Numbered from the stretch's first letter, positions 1 through 9,425 are shown. The stretch: DNA of 64,000 nt from Methylotenera_A sp046594915 (GCA_046594915.1 JBKJRC010000016.1:62001-126000); one strand, 5' to 3'. Notes: a model not told the origin generated them from the letters alone. A program made the numbers and translations.

Positions 1-10
1 TACTCAACAC

Positions 11-685
11 ATGCGCATATTTATTGTAGAAGATGATTTTGTATTAGCAGATGGCCTGAAAAATTCGCTGATTCAATCTGGCTATGCCATCGATTTAGCC
101 AATAACGGCGCAGAGGCGGACAGTATTCTGGTGTATCAGGCATTTGACTTGGTGGTGCTGGATTTAGGCTTGCCAAAATTGAGTGGTTTTGAGGTGTTAA
201 GGCGTTTGCGATCGCGCGGCAGCAAAACGCCTGTGCTTATTTTAACGGCAAACGACAACGTAGAAGACCGCGTAAAAGGGCTGGATTTAGGCGCGGACGA
301 TTATTTAAGCAAGCCATTTAATTTGGCCGAGCTAGAAGCACGTGTACGTGCACTGATTCGGCGTGGTCAAGCGAGCGGCAGCGCAGTAATTAACGTAGGC
401 GGTTTAACATTTGATAGCGCAAACCGCAGCGCGACCTATCTGGATGTAAATCTGAATTTATCCGCACGCGAATTGGCGGTGCTGGAAGTGTTAATGTTGA
501 AAGCGGGCAAACTGGCCAACAAAGAACAAATGCTGGAAAAGCTGTGCAATTTTGATGCCGATATCAGCGACAACGCGCTTGAAGTCTATATGCATCGGCT
601 GCGCAAAAAATTAGAGCATACCGACATTAACATCCGTACTGTTCGCGGCCTGGGTTATTTGTTAGAGAAAATAAGCGCCAGCTGA
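11..685 (+). CDS. OmpR-family response regulator (QseB/TctD-like)
   Basis: DNA-binding response regulator of 224 aa. The receiver domain spans roughly residues 1-115, with the acidic pair D8/D9, phospho-acceptor D51 (VVLDLGLP), T79 and the conserved K101 (SKPF). A winged-helix domain of the OmpR/PhoB type follows, ending in EVYMHRLRKKLE and a GLGYLL motif. The partner histidine kinase starts 30 bases downstream on the same strand, so the two form an operon. The family phosphorylates on the receiver aspartate and then binds target promoters. The signal and regulon cannot be read from the sequence; QseB, TctD and BasR are the nearest remembered relatives. The start is the ATG giving the standard MRIFIVEDD beginning. 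Confidence 0.93.
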   Translation: MRIFIVEDDFVLADGLKNSLIQSGYAIDLANNGAEADSILVYQAFDLVVLDLGLPKLSGFEVLRRLRSRGSKTPVLILTANDNVEDRVKGLDLGADDYLSKPFNLAELEARVRALIRRGQASGSAVINVGGLTFDSANRSATYLDVNLNLSARELAVLEVLMLKAGKLANKEQMLEKLCNFDADISDNALEVYMHRLRKKLEHTDINIRTVRGLGYLLEKISAS

Positions 686-715
686 TTTTTTTATTTTGAT
701 TATTGATACATTTTA

Positions 716-2119
716 ATGATTAACTTTAACTTACATTTTCCGCAAAATTCACTTAGAAACCAATTATTTAAGTGGTTATTATTGCTTTTGTTGCCGCTGA
801 TTTTTATCTCGGCCATCGCTGGTTATTTTCTAGCCAATCATTTCACTAGTCAAATTTACGATAAATCGTTATACCGCACCGCTCTGGCGCTGGCTGATCA
901 AATGGATATCGACACCGCGCAGATTCAAGTACATCTGCCGCAAATCGCCAAAGATTTACTGGAGTTCGATGAAGAAGACAATGTGTATTTTCGTATTATT
1001 GGACCAGATGGTGATTTGGTTGCAACGCACACCAGCTTGCCTTTGCCTAAAAAATTTCCGGTTGCAGGCCAATATCGCTATTACCAAACCAGTATCAATG
1101 ACGACGATTTGAGGGCGATTGTGTATGCGCTGCCGTATAGCGAAATCGGTACCAGCAAAAAAAATATTTACGTGATGGTGGGCGAAACGCAGCAAAAACG
1201 CGCGCAAATGGCAAATGAAATTATATTAAGTATGCTGCTGCCACAGTTGCTGATTATTTTTCTAGTTAGCGCGTTGCTATTTTTTGGCATCAAACGCGGC
1301 CTAAAACCTTTGCATCAACTTAAAATAGAATTAAGCACACGCGGCAGCAGCGATTTAAGCCCGGTAGATAGCACCAGCGCGCCCACAGAATTAAAACCTT
1401 TATTAGGCAGCTTTAATGAGTTGCTGCTTAAAGTCAGTAACAATATAGCCAAGCAGCAACGCTTTGTTGCAGAGGCTTCGCACCAGCTTAAAACGCCGCT
1501 TGCCGGCCTCAAAACGCAGGCAGAGCTGGCTTTAAGAGAGAAAAATCCTGCAAAAATAAACCACGCGCTGGAACAAATCAATTTGGCCAGTGGTAATTTA
1601 TCGCATTTAATCAGCCAATTATTAAGCCTGACCAAGGCGGAGCCGGGTGGTGCGTTTTATTTAGATTTTGAGCCTGTGGATTTGCGTCTATTAGCACAGT
1701 CAGTGACTGCCGATTGGGTGGTTGCTGCATTGCAAAAAAACATTGATTTAGGTTTTGTGAGTGATAATCAACATGTATTGATTCAAGGCAACGCCATTTT
1801 ATTGCGCGAATTAATGAATAATTTAATTGAAAATGCCATTTTGTATACCGATATCGGTGGCAATATTACCGTAGGCACCAAACAACAAAACGCTAGCGCA
1901 GTGTTTTATGTACAAGACAACGGTATTGGCATTGCTGCGGATCAGCAGGATTTAATTTTTGAGCGGTTTTACCGCGTATTGGGCACGCAGCAGACTGGCT
2001 GCGGCTTAGGCTTGACCATTGTGCAGGAAATTGCAGAAAGACACTTTGCAGCGATAAGCCTGTTTAGCGAAGGCAATGGCAAAGGTTCGCTCTTTTCTGT
2101 GTGCTTTCCAGCCGTTTAA
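716..2119 (+). CDS. sensor histidine kinase, TctE/QseC-like
   Basis: Membrane sensor kinase of 467 aa, partner of the upstream regulator. A first membrane helix lies near residues 18-40, followed by a periplasmic sensor region of about 130 residues and a second helix near 172-192. The H-box EASHQLKTPLAGL places the phosphorylated histidine at H256. The N-box (ELMNNLIENA), G1 box (DNGIGI) and G2 box (GCGLGL) are all present, so it should be catalytically competent. A short HAMP-like stretch joins the second helix to the H-box. The stop codon directly abuts the stop codon of the convergent comM gene. The stimulus is unknown. Confidence 0.93.
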   Translation: MINFNLHFPQNSLRNQLFKWLLLLLLPLIFISAIAGYFLANHFTSQIYDKSLYRTALALADQMDIDTAQIQVHLPQIAKDLLEFDEEDNVYFRIIGPDGDLVATHTSLPLPKKFPVAGQYRYYQTSINDDDLRAIVYALPYSEIGTSKKNIYVMVGETQQKRAQMANEIILSMLLPQLLIIFLVSALLFFGIKRGLKPLHQLKIELSTRGSSDLSPVDSTSAPTELKPLLGSFNELLLKVSNNIAKQQRFVAEASHQLKTPLAGLKTQAELALREKNPAKINHALEQINLASGNLSHLISQLLSLTKAEPGGAFYLDFEPVDLRLLAQSVTADWVVAALQKNIDLGFVSDNQHVLIQGNAILLRELMNNLIENAILYTDIGGNITVGTKQQNASAVFYVQDNGIGIAADQQDLIFERFYRVLGTQQTGCGLGLTIVQEIAERHFAAISLFSEGNGKGSLFSVCFPAV

Positions 2120-3637
2120 TTAAACTTCGCCGCGTCTGTATTGCACCGCCTCTGCAATGTGCGCGGGCTTAATGGCAATGTCGCCAGATGAATCGGCGCC
2201 AGATAAATCAGCAATCGTACGTGCCACTTTTAATATGCGATGATAAGCACGGGCAGACAAGCTTAGTTTCGAAATGGCGGTTTTTAACAACATCAAACCC
2301 GCTTCATCGGGCTGGCAATGCGCATCTATTTCTAAACTACCTAGCGCAAAATTAGCTTTGCCTTGACGATTAAGCTGAATTTGGCGTGCTTTTTCGACTC
2401 GCACACGGATTAAGTCGCTGCTTTCGGCTTGATTAGCGGCTATTAACTCGTCTTCTTTTAGCGCTGGTACAGTAATTAACAGATCGATTCGATCTAAAAG
2501 CGGCCCAGAAATTTTAGCGCGATAACGCGCAATATTATCGGGCGTGCAACGGCATTTATTGTTGAAATGGCCTAAATAACCACATGGGCAAGGATTCATC
2601 GCAGCTAGCAATTGAAACGATGCTGGAAAATCTGCTTGTCGTGCCGCGCGCGAAATGGTGATATGGCCACTTTCTAACGGCTCACGCAATACCTCTAATA
2701 CTTTTCGATCAAATTCTGGCAATTCGTCTAAAAACAATACGCCATGATGCGCCAGCGAAATTTCACCGGGACGCGGAGTACCGCCACCGCCGACCAAAGC
2801 CACGCCTGACGCAGTATGGTGCGGTGAACGATAAGGCCTGCGCTTCCAGTTTTCTAGTTTGTACGCACCGTTAAGTGACTGAATCGCCGCACTTTCTAAC
2901 GCTTCTTGCTCCGTCATGCTCGGTAAAATACCGGCAAAACGGCTGGCTAACATGCTTTTTCCTGTGCCAGGCGGACCGCTCATTAACACACTATGTCCGC
3001 CAGCGGCGGCAATTTCCAATGCGCGTTTTGCCTGAGATTGACCTTTTACCTCATTAAAATCTGCATAAAACCTACTTTGTGCTGGCGTATCTGACACATA
3101 TTGCTGCAGCAGCGTATGCCCACTTAAATGTGCGCACACTTCTAATAATGAATTGGCTGGATAAATCAGTGCATCTTTGACCAAACTGGCTTCTAATGCA
3201 CTATTTTGAGGCAAGATAAACGCGCGTTTGTGATGAGCGGTTTTATGCACCATATGATACGTCATGGCTAATGCACCGCGAATTGGCCTTAACTCACCAG
3301 TTAACGCCAATTCACCGGCAATTTCATAATGCTGTAATGACTCTTTTGGAATCTGTCCGCTGGCAGCCAAAATACCCAGCGCAATCGGCAAATCATAACG
3401 CCCGCTTTCTTTAGGCAAATCGGCAGGCGCTAAATTAACCGTAATACGTCTGGCGGGGAACTCAAATTGTGCAGTTTGAATGGCTGCACGCACGCGGTCT
3501 TTGCTCTCTTTTACCTCGGCTTCAGGCAAGCCAACAATGGTAAAACTGGGCAGGCCATTTGCCAGATGCACTTCTACCACCACTTCTGGCGCATCCATGC
3601 CGCTTAAAGCGCGGCTATGCAAAACAGCTAAACTCAT
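2120..3637 (-). CDS. comM: YifB/ComM family Mg-chelatase-like AAA+ ATPase
   Basis: AAA+ ATPase of 505 aa, the usual length for ComM. The N-terminal Lon-protease-like fold (about 1-180) is followed by the Mg-chelatase core with Walker A GPPGTGKS at 221-228 and Walker B LFLDELPEF near 301-309. A cysteine cluster (CPCGYLGH...CRC) lies downstream. In naturally transforming bacteria ComM is a branch-migration helicase that extends heteroduplex during integration of incoming DNA; many non-competent proteobacteria also keep it. Its start overlaps the end of ubiK by four bases, so the two are probably translationally coupled. Confidence 0.93.
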   Translation of the reverse strand: MSLAVLHSRALSGMDAPEVVVEVHLANGLPSFTIVGLPEAEVKESKDRVRAAIQTAQFEFPARRITVNLAPADLPKESGRYDLPIALGILAASGQIPKESLQHYEIAGELALTGELRPIRGALAMTYHMVHKTAHHKRAFILPQNSALEASLVKDALIYPANSLLEVCAHLSGHTLLQQYVSDTPAQSRFYADFNEVKGQSQAKRALEIAAAGGHSVLMSGPPGTGKSMLASRFAGILPSMTEQEALESAAIQSLNGAYKLENWKRRPYRSPHHTASGVALVGGGGTPRPGEISLAHHGVLFLDELPEFDRKVLEVLREPLESGHITISRAARQADFPASFQLLAAMNPCPCGYLGHFNNKCRCTPDNIARYRAKISGPLLDRIDLLITVPALKEDELIAANQAESSDLIRVRVEKARQIQLNRQGKANFALGSLEIDAHCQPDEAGLMLLKTAISKLSLSARAYHRILKVARTIADLSGADSSGDIAIKPAHIAEAVQYRRGEV

Positions 3638-3894
3638 TTTTGCTTAAGTTGCTGCTCTTGTTTAAGTTTTTCTTCTAGTGCTTCCAGCTTTGTTTCTAGT
3701 TGCGTTAATTGCTCGCGCGCATGTCGCAACACTTCAGTTTGCACATCAAACTCTTCACGCGTTACAAGCTCCATTTTGGTGAGAGCGCCCTTAATTAGTG
3801 CATGCACATTTTTATCCAAGTCTGCCAAAGGTGATGATTGCGCCATCTCTTTGATTTTATTAGACAAATCTTCTAATATCGATGATTTAAACAT
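3634..3894 (-). CDS. ubiK: ubiquinone biosynthesis accessory factor UbiK (BMFP family)
   Basis: Small protein of 86 aa of the membrane-fusogenic BMFP/YqiC/UbiK family. The diagnostic segment is VTREEFDVQTEVL near residues 43-55, followed by a C-terminal coiled coil rich in Gln, Lys and Leu (about 57-86). In E. coli UbiK binds UbiJ and helps the soluble ubiquinone-synthesis complex. The gene is first in a unit with comM. A divergent intergenic region of 180 bases separates it from the porin-glnK-amtB operon. Confidence 0.85.
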   Translation of the reverse strand: MFKSSILEDLSNKIKEMAQSSPLADLDKNVHALIKGALTKMELVTREEFDVQTEVLRHAREQLTQLETKLEALEEKLKQEQQLKQK

Positions 3895-4001
3895 AATGAT
3901 TCCCCATTAATTTAATACAGTTTAACAGATTTTTGATGGAAATTAATAGGTTAAGTTGCAGCATATAAAATATAACTTATTGATTTATATAGTTATTTTT
4001 T

Positions 4002-4017
4002 TGGCATGCCATTTGCT
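4002..4017 (+). promoter_or_regulatory. sigma-54 (RpoN) promoter of the porin-glnK-amtB operon
   Basis: The sequence TGGCATGCCATTTGCT matches the sigma-54 consensus TGGCAC-N5-TTGCA. The invariant GG (4003-4004) and GC (4015-4016) are separated by exactly ten bases. It lies about 58 bases before the first ATG of the operon, and the downstream glnK-amtB genes are classic NtrC/sigma-54 targets. A start of transcription near 4028 is expected. I did not find a convincing NtrC site upstream by eye. Confidence 0.75.
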
Positions 4018-4074
4018 AGTTAACTATGTGGTTAAAACTACTTAATTTCTCAAAATAACGTTAGGGGATACACA

Positions 4075-5049
4075 ATGCGTAATTCATTATTATCAATCGC
4101 TGTGTTAAGCATTTTTGCGGTGCCAACATTTTCATACGCAGAAGACGCAGAAGCAACTACTCCAGCTGTAGCCGCAGCTGCACCAGCGTCAAGTTGGTCT
4201 GCTACCAGTAATATCGGTTTTGTTTCAGATTATTACACACGCGGTATTTCTCAAACATTCCATAAACCAACAGTGCAAGGCGGTTTTGATATCGCCCACT
4301 CAAGCGGTTTTTCAGCCGGCATTTGGGGCTCTGGCGTTACGCCTAATACTTTTCCTGATGCCAATACTGAAATTGATTTATATGCCAACTATGGCAGTGC
4401 AATTGGTGAATCAGGTTTTGGCTATACCGTTGGTTTGATTGGTTATATCTATCCGGGTGGTAGCTGGAGAAACTATCAGTTTTTGACTGATGATGTAGGC
4501 ACTAAAGGTGCAGGCGTTAAAAAAGGTGGTCGCTGGGATACGTATGAAGCTAACTTCGGTTTATCCTATAAATGGTTAAGTGCTAAAGCATCTGTCACTT
4601 TAGGTGATTGGTATGGTGCAGAAAGAGAAACGGGTTGGGATGGCGGCACTAGCGGCACTACCTATATCGAGTTAAATGCGGCTTATCCCCTACCTGTTTG
4701 GGGTTTAACTTTGGTTGGCCACGTTGGACATTTAAATGTTGCAGGTAAATTATCCAGCGATCCAAATTTTGCAGGCGCCAATACTTTTGATGGTGTGAAT
4801 ATTACTGAAAACAGCCCTGACTACACTGACTACAAAATCGGCTTAAGTAAAGCATTCAAAATTGCTAACAGTGAAGGCTGGAATGCTGGCTTGTATTATG
4901 TGGGCGCCAGCAACGGCGGAAGCAATGGCTACTGGGGCGAAAGAGGTTACGGTGGCTCAAGCTTTAACGGCGGTACAAAAAATGGTTCGACTGAAATCAA
5001 GGATTTAGCGGATGGCCGCTTTGTATTAACAGTAGGTCGTGCATTCTAA
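4075..5049 (+). CDS. TorF/TIGR02001-type outer membrane protein
   Basis: Outer-membrane protein of 324 aa. A signal peptide (about 1-22, ending SYA) leads into an Ala-rich spacer and then the family signature SATSNIGFVSDYYTRGISQT at about 42-61. The remainder has the alternating aromatic/glycine pattern of beta strands and ends in GRAF with a C-terminal phenylalanine, as is typical of Bam-assembled barrels. In many betaproteobacteria this family sits directly before glnK-amtB, as here, which suggests a role in uptake of a nitrogen source across the outer membrane. The RBS is AGGGG (TTAGGGGATACACAATG). Substrate specificity is unknown. Confidence 0.8.
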   Translation: MRNSLLSIAVLSIFAVPTFSYAEDAEATTPAVAAAAPASSWSATSNIGFVSDYYTRGISQTFHKPTVQGGFDIAHSSGFSAGIWGSGVTPNTFPDANTEIDLYANYGSAIGESGFGYTVGLIGYIYPGGSWRNYQFLTDDVGTKGAGVKKGGRWDTYEANFGLSYKWLSAKASVTLGDWYGAERETGWDGGTSGTTYIELNAAYPLPVWGLTLVGHVGHLNVAGKLSSDPNFAGANTFDGVNITENSPDYTDYKIGLSKAFKIANSEGWNAGLYYVGASNGGSNGYWGERGYGGSSFNGGTKNGSTEIKDLADGRFVLTVGRAF

Positions 5050-5064
5050 ATTTAATTTAACCAA

Positions 5065-5092
5065 AAAAGCCAATGCAGTTAGTTGGCTTTTT
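5065..5092 (+). terminator. intrinsic terminator or attenuator between the porin and glnK genes
   Basis: The arms AAAAGCCAA and TTGGCTTTT pair perfectly over nine bases around a nine-base loop and are followed by a short T tract. It lies 15 bases after the porin stop. Because glnK follows at once in the same direction, it probably lowers rather than abolishes read-through, allowing unequal expression within the operon. Confidence 0.65.
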
Positions 5093-5117
5093 AATCACCT
5101 GCCAATAGGGGAAAAAG

Positions 5118-5456
5118 ATGAAATTTGTATCGGCAATAATCAAGCCATTTAAGCTTGATGAAGTGCGTGAAGCCTTGTCTAATATAGGCGTTCAAGGCAT
5201 TACAGTAACTGAAGTTAAAGGCTTTGGCCGTCAAAAAGGGCATACCGAGCTGTATCGTGGCGCGGAATATGTCGTCGATTTTTTGCCAAAAGTTAAATTA
5301 GAAATTGCAATCAAAGATGACATGCTAGACCAAGTGGTGGATGCGATTGAAAAAGCAGCTGCAACGGGCAAAATTGGCGATGGCAAAATTTTTATATTTA
5401 ATTTAGAGCAAGTGTATCGCATCCGTACCGGTGAAACCGGACCTGAAGCACTTTAA
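5118..5456 (+). CDS. glnK: nitrogen regulatory protein P-II (GlnK/GlnB)
   Basis: P-II signalling protein of 112 aa, full length. The T-loop (GRQKGHTELYRGAEY) carries the uridylylation tyrosine Y51, and the C-terminal signature GKIGDGKIFIF is intact. The trimer binds ATP/ADP and 2-oxoglutarate and, when de-uridylylated, plugs the ammonium channel AmtB. The gene lies 11 bases before amtB and behind a sigma-54 promoter, which is the standard glnK arrangement; this is why I name it glnK rather than glnB. The RBS is AGGGGAAAAAG. Confidence 0.93.
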   Translation: MKFVSAIIKPFKLDEVREALSNIGVQGITVTEVKGFGRQKGHTELYRGAEYVVDFLPKVKLEIAIKDDMLDQVVDAIEKAAATGKIGDGKIFIFNLEQVYRIRTGETGPEAL

Positions 5457-5467
5457 GGGGCCATAAA

Positions 5468-6997
5468 ATGAAAAAGATATTATCTGTTTTATCGCTAATT
5501 GCTCTATTAAGCACTGGTGCGATTAGTACGACAAGTTTTGCAGAAGATTTACCAGCTGCGGCAGACGCCACAATGGAAACTGTGACGGATACAACTGCTG
5601 TGATTGTCGAAGAGATGCCTGCGGTAGAATCTGCACCAATGGAAGCAACGCCTGCCGAAGCTGCAACTGCTGCAGCAGCGCCTGCACCCGTTGCAAATAA
5701 AGGTGACACTGCTTGGATGTTAATTTCCACAATCTTAGTCACTTTAATGGTGATTCCGGGCTTGGCCTTATTTTATGGCGGCTTGGTACGTCAAAAAAAT
5801 ATGCTTTCTGTGTTGATGCAAGTGTTTGTGATTTTCTCGCTGATGGCCGTTTTATGGGCATTATATGGCTACAGCGTGGCATTCACTGGCGGCAATCCAT
5901 TCTTTGGCGGCTTGGGCAAAGCATTTTTGGCTGGCGTTACACCTGAATCATTAGGCGCTACTTTCAGCAAAGGCGTTTATATTCCTGAGTTTACATTTGT
6001 GGCTTTTCAATTAACATTTGCCGCTATTACGCCAGCCTTGATTGTCGGTGCTTTTGCTGAGCGAATGAAATTTTCAGCAGTATTAGCCTTTATGACGCTA
6101 TGGTTTACCTTTGCCTATTTACCAATGGCGCACATGGTTTGGTATTGGGATGGTCCAGATGCGATTACAACCGCTGAATCGTTAAATACCGTGTTAGCCA
6201 ATGCAGGCTGGTTGTGGGCGAAAGGTGCGCTGGATTTTGCTGGTGGTACGGTTGTGCATATTAATGCGGGTGTAGCTGGCTTAGTGGCGGCATGTGTATT
6301 AGGTAAACGCATTGGTTACGGCAAAGAATCCATGACGCCACACAGCTTAACCTTAACCATGGTTGGCGCTGCGCTATTGTGGGTGGGTTGGTACGGCTTT
6401 AACGCTGGTTCTAACTTAGAAGCCAACGGCTATGCTGCTTTAGCATTAATCAACACAACGATTGCAACTGCAGCCGCTACTTTATCTTGGATATTCTCAG
6501 AATGGTTATTAAAAGGTAAACCATCCATGCTAGGTGCTGCTTCTGGTGCTGTTGCTGGCTTGGTTGCCGTTACGCCAGCCTGTGGTTTCGTTGGTCCAAT
6601 GGGTGCCATTATCATCGGCTTGGTCGTTTCGCCAATCTGCTACTTCTTTGTGGCAAAAGTGAAATACATGTTTGGTTACGATGATGCGCTGGATGTATTT
6701 GGCGTGCATGCCATTGGTGGTATCGTTGGTGCATTGTTAACAGGTGTATTTGTTAACCCAGCATTGGGCGGCGCAGGTGTCATTGATTATGTGACTAACG
6801 GCGTAGCAGCATATGATTTTGGTGCGCAAATGACAGCACAAATTTGGGCTGTTGGCACTGCGATTGTGGTTTCTGGCGTAGTCGCTTACATCTCACTTAA
6901 ATTGATTGATTTGGTGATTGGTTTACGTGTGACAGAAGAATCAGAGCGTGAAGGCTTAGACACAACGGAGCATGGTGAGCGCGCTTATCATTCGTAA
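5468..6997 (+). CDS. amtB: ammonium transporter AmtB with signal peptide and Ala-rich N-terminal extension
   Basis: Ammonium/ammonia channel of 509 aa, longer than the roughly 400-430 aa transporter core. Residues 1-25 form a signal peptide, and an acidic Ala/Pro/Thr-rich linker runs to about residue 78. The membrane domain then begins with DTAWMLISTILVTLM. Family segments AFAERMKFSAVL, FAGGTVVHINAGVAGL and VFGVHAIGGIVGALLTGVF are all visible, including the histidines that line the pore. The C-terminal tail (RVTEESEREGLDTTEHGE) is the GlnK-interacting helix. It is co-transcribed with glnK and presumably induced under nitrogen limitation. Confidence 0.95.
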   Translation: MKKILSVLSLIALLSTGAISTTSFAEDLPAAADATMETVTDTTAVIVEEMPAVESAPMEATPAEAATAAAAPAPVANKGDTAWMLISTILVTLMVIPGLALFYGGLVRQKNMLSVLMQVFVIFSLMAVLWALYGYSVAFTGGNPFFGGLGKAFLAGVTPESLGATFSKGVYIPEFTFVAFQLTFAAITPALIVGAFAERMKFSAVLAFMTLWFTFAYLPMAHMVWYWDGPDAITTAESLNTVLANAGWLWAKGALDFAGGTVVHINAGVAGLVAACVLGKRIGYGKESMTPHSLTLTMVGAALLWVGWYGFNAGSNLEANGYAALALINTTIATAAATLSWIFSEWLLKGKPSMLGAASGAVAGLVAVTPACGFVGPMGAIIIGLVVSPICYFFVAKVKYMFGYDDALDVFGVHAIGGIVGALLTGVFVNPALGGAGVIDYVTNGVAAYDFGAQMTAQIWAVGTAIVVSGVVAYISLKLIDLVIGLRVTEESEREGLDTTEHGERAYHS

Positions 6998-7052
6998 TAT
7001 TAGGCTAATTTAAGCGTTAACTTATTGTATAGTTAACACTTATTTTTTGAAT

Positions 7053-7080
7053 AAAAACGGGCGCTTTGGCGTCCGTTTTT
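7053..7080 (+). terminator. intrinsic terminator of the porin-glnK-amtB operon
   Basis: AAAAACGG and CCGTTTTT, with inner CGC/GCG pairs and a TTTG loop, form a stable hairpin ending in a T5 tract about 55 bases after the amtB stop. Confidence 0.8.
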
Positions 7081-7277
7081 ATTTATCATTTCACACCAGT
7101 TGCGCTGAGTCACTGTTTTATACACCTCTATATTTCAAAAACACACTGGCTGGATCAATCAGTTAAACTAATTAGGAATAAAATCCTAAGCATGCCAAAT
7201 GAATGGCAAAATATGGGCAGCTACTGATAAAAAAATAAAAAGAAAGCGCTATTAAAGTAGAAATATTTGGAGAAAAA

Positions 7278-9425
7278 ATGCTGCCCGCAATACTAAAATT
7301 CGTTTGCAAAATACTATTTCGCGTAAACGTGCGTGGTTTAGAAAACATGCCGCAAAGTGAACGTCTATTAATTGTGGCCAATCATGAGTCTTTTTTAGAT
7401 GGTTTTTTATTGGGATTATTTTTGCCTTTTAAAGCCACTTTTGTGGTGCATACCAACGTATTAAAAAGTTGGTGGTTTCGGCAATTTTTACGCTTAACGC
7501 CTTATTTGGCGGTAGATCCCACATCGCCACTGGCGATAAAAAAAGTGATTAAATTATTAAACGCAGGCAAAAATATCGTTATTTTCCCAGAAGGTCGCAT
7601 TACCTTAACTGGCGCATTAATGAAAGTTTACGATGGCCCTGGTTTTGTTGCGGCCAAAACGGGTGCAACTATTTTGCCAGTGCGGGTGGATGGCGCTGCC
7701 GAATCTTATTTTGGGCGGCTATCAAATGGGCATAAACGCAAAATTCTGCCTAAAGTCACATTAACTATTTTACCTGTTACGCGAATCGACAACCCAGAAT
7801 CAACCAACCGTCACCATGCTCTATCGGCCAAGCTGCGGCGGCATATTGCAGGCGAAGGCATGCGCAATATCATGCAGCACATGCTGTTTCAATCACAAAA
7901 GACTCGCACATTTTTTGAGGCGTTTTTAGATGCGATAGACAAATTTGGCGGCAGTTATAAGCTGATTGAAGACATGAACGCAGTTGAAGAAAGCTATCAA
8001 GCTTTATTGAAGAAAAGTTTGGCCTTAGGCCGATTAGCCTGTAAAGTCAGTGCGCCAAATGAAGCGGTTGGCGTGTTAATGCCCAATGTGACCAATACGC
8101 TTGGGTTAATTTTAGGTATGAGCGCATTTAATCGCATCCCTGCCATGCTTAATTACACATCTGGCACTGCGGGCATGCAAAACGCTTGTATTGCCGCCAA
8201 CATCAAAACGATCATCACATCACACAAATTTATAGAAGCCGCCAAGTTAGAAAATGAAATCGCACACTTAGAAAACTTGAATATTGTGTATTTAGAAGAT
8301 TTACGTGCGCAATTTAATGTGCTGGATCGCGCCTGGTTAATGGGTTTCGCATTGCATTATCCGCGGGTCGCGATGGAAATAAGCCAACCTGAACAAACCG
8401 CCGTTATCCTGTTTACATCGGGTAGCGAAGGCAAACCCAAAGGCGTTGTACATTCGCATCAAAGTATTTTGGCTAATATCGCGCAAATTATGGCGATTAT
8501 AGACTTTAACCCGAGCGATAAATTTATGATGGTGTTGCCCATTTTTCACGCATTCGGTTTTACTGGCTCACTTTTGCCTATTTTTAATGGCATCAAAATT
8601 TTGGTTTTTCCATCACCTTTGCAATATAAAGTGATTCCAGAAGTTATTTACGAAAAAGGTTGCACGGTATTATTTTCCACCAGCACTTTTTTAAGCAACT
8701 ACGCTAAATTCGCCCATCCCTACGATTTTTACAAATTGCGTCTAGTAATTGCAGGCGCTGAAAAATTAAACGAAGAAGTGCGTAAAACCTATACCGATAA
8801 ATTTGGTATTCGCATATTAGAAGGCTACGGCACCACAGAATGTGCGCCAGTACTTTCTGCCAACACGCCGATGGCCAACTTGAACGGCTCAGTTGGGCAA
8901 TTTGCACCTGGCCTAGAGCATAAATTAGAAACTGTGCCCGGCATCGATGAAGGCGGCTTATTGCATGTGCGTGGCGAAAACGTAATGATGGGCTATTACT
9001 TATTTGACGAACCAGGCGTATTGCAACCGCCATGCAGTGAATTTGGCGCAGGCTGGTATAACACGGGCGATATCGTCAAAATCGACGCGCAGGGCTTTAT
9101 TCATATTCAAGGCCGCGTCAAACGCTTTGCAAAAGTAGCGGGTGAGATGGTATCGCTTGAAGTGGTGGAAAAAATCGCCAATACGGCCGCGCCCGAACAC
9201 CAACATGCAGCCAGCACACAAATGGATGCACAGCGTGGTGAAACCATTGTTTTATTCACCACCGACCCCGAATTAAAACGTGAAGACCTGCAAATAGTGG
9301 CTAAAAACCTGAAACAGCCTGAAATTACCGTCGCACGCAAAATCGTACCAATGACAGAATTGCCGTTGTTAGGCACGGGTAAAACCGATTATGTGACACT
9401 GAAACAAATGGCTGAAACTGCATAA
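7278..9425 (+). CDS. aas: Aas-like bifunctional acyltransferase / acyl-ACP synthetase
   Basis: Protein of 715 aa joining two enzymes, as in E. coli Aas (719 aa). The N-terminal PlsC-type acyltransferase has the HX4D motif NHESFLD (H36, D41) and FPEGR near 103-107. The C-terminal part is an AMP-forming acyl ligase with LFTSGSEGKPKG near residue 380 and YNTGD further on. It would re-acylate 2-acyl-glycerophosphoethanolamine at the inner membrane using fatty acid and acyl-ACP. The next gene encodes the lysophospholipid flippase LplT, which supports this role. The RBS GGAG lies six bases before the ATG. In E. coli the gene order is lplT-aas; here it is reversed. Confidence 0.9.
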   Translation: MLPAILKFVCKILFRVNVRGLENMPQSERLLIVANHESFLDGFLLGLFLPFKATFVVHTNVLKSWWFRQFLRLTPYLAVDPTSPLAIKKVIKLLNAGKNIVIFPEGRITLTGALMKVYDGPGFVAAKTGATILPVRVDGAAESYFGRLSNGHKRKILPKVTLTILPVTRIDNPESTNRHHALSAKLRRHIAGEGMRNIMQHMLFQSQKTRTFFEAFLDAIDKFGGSYKLIEDMNAVEESYQALLKKSLALGRLACKVSAPNEAVGVLMPNVTNTLGLILGMSAFNRIPAMLNYTSGTAGMQNACIAANIKTIITSHKFIEAAKLENEIAHLENLNIVYLEDLRAQFNVLDRAWLMGFALHYPRVAMEISQPEQTAVILFTSGSEGKPKGVVHSHQSILANIAQIMAIIDFNPSDKFMMVLPIFHAFGFTGSLLPIFNGIKILVFPSPLQYKVIPEVIYEKGCTVLFSTSTFLSNYAKFAHPYDFYKLRLVIAGAEKLNEEVRKTYTDKFGIRILEGYGTTECAPVLSANTPMANLNGSVGQFAPGLEHKLETVPGIDEGGLLHVRGENVMMGYYLFDEPGVLQPPCSEFGAGWYNTGDIVKIDAQGFIHIQGRVKRFAKVAGEMVSLEVVEKIANTAAPEHQHAASTQMDAQRGETIVLFTTDPELKREDLQIVAKNLKQPEITVARKIVPMTELPLLGTGKTDYVTLKQMAETA

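Noticed and set aside
5398..5742. 114-aa minus-strand frame across the glnK-amtB junction
   Set aside because: Long open frame is explained by the Ala-rich linker of AmtB; low-complexity antisense product.
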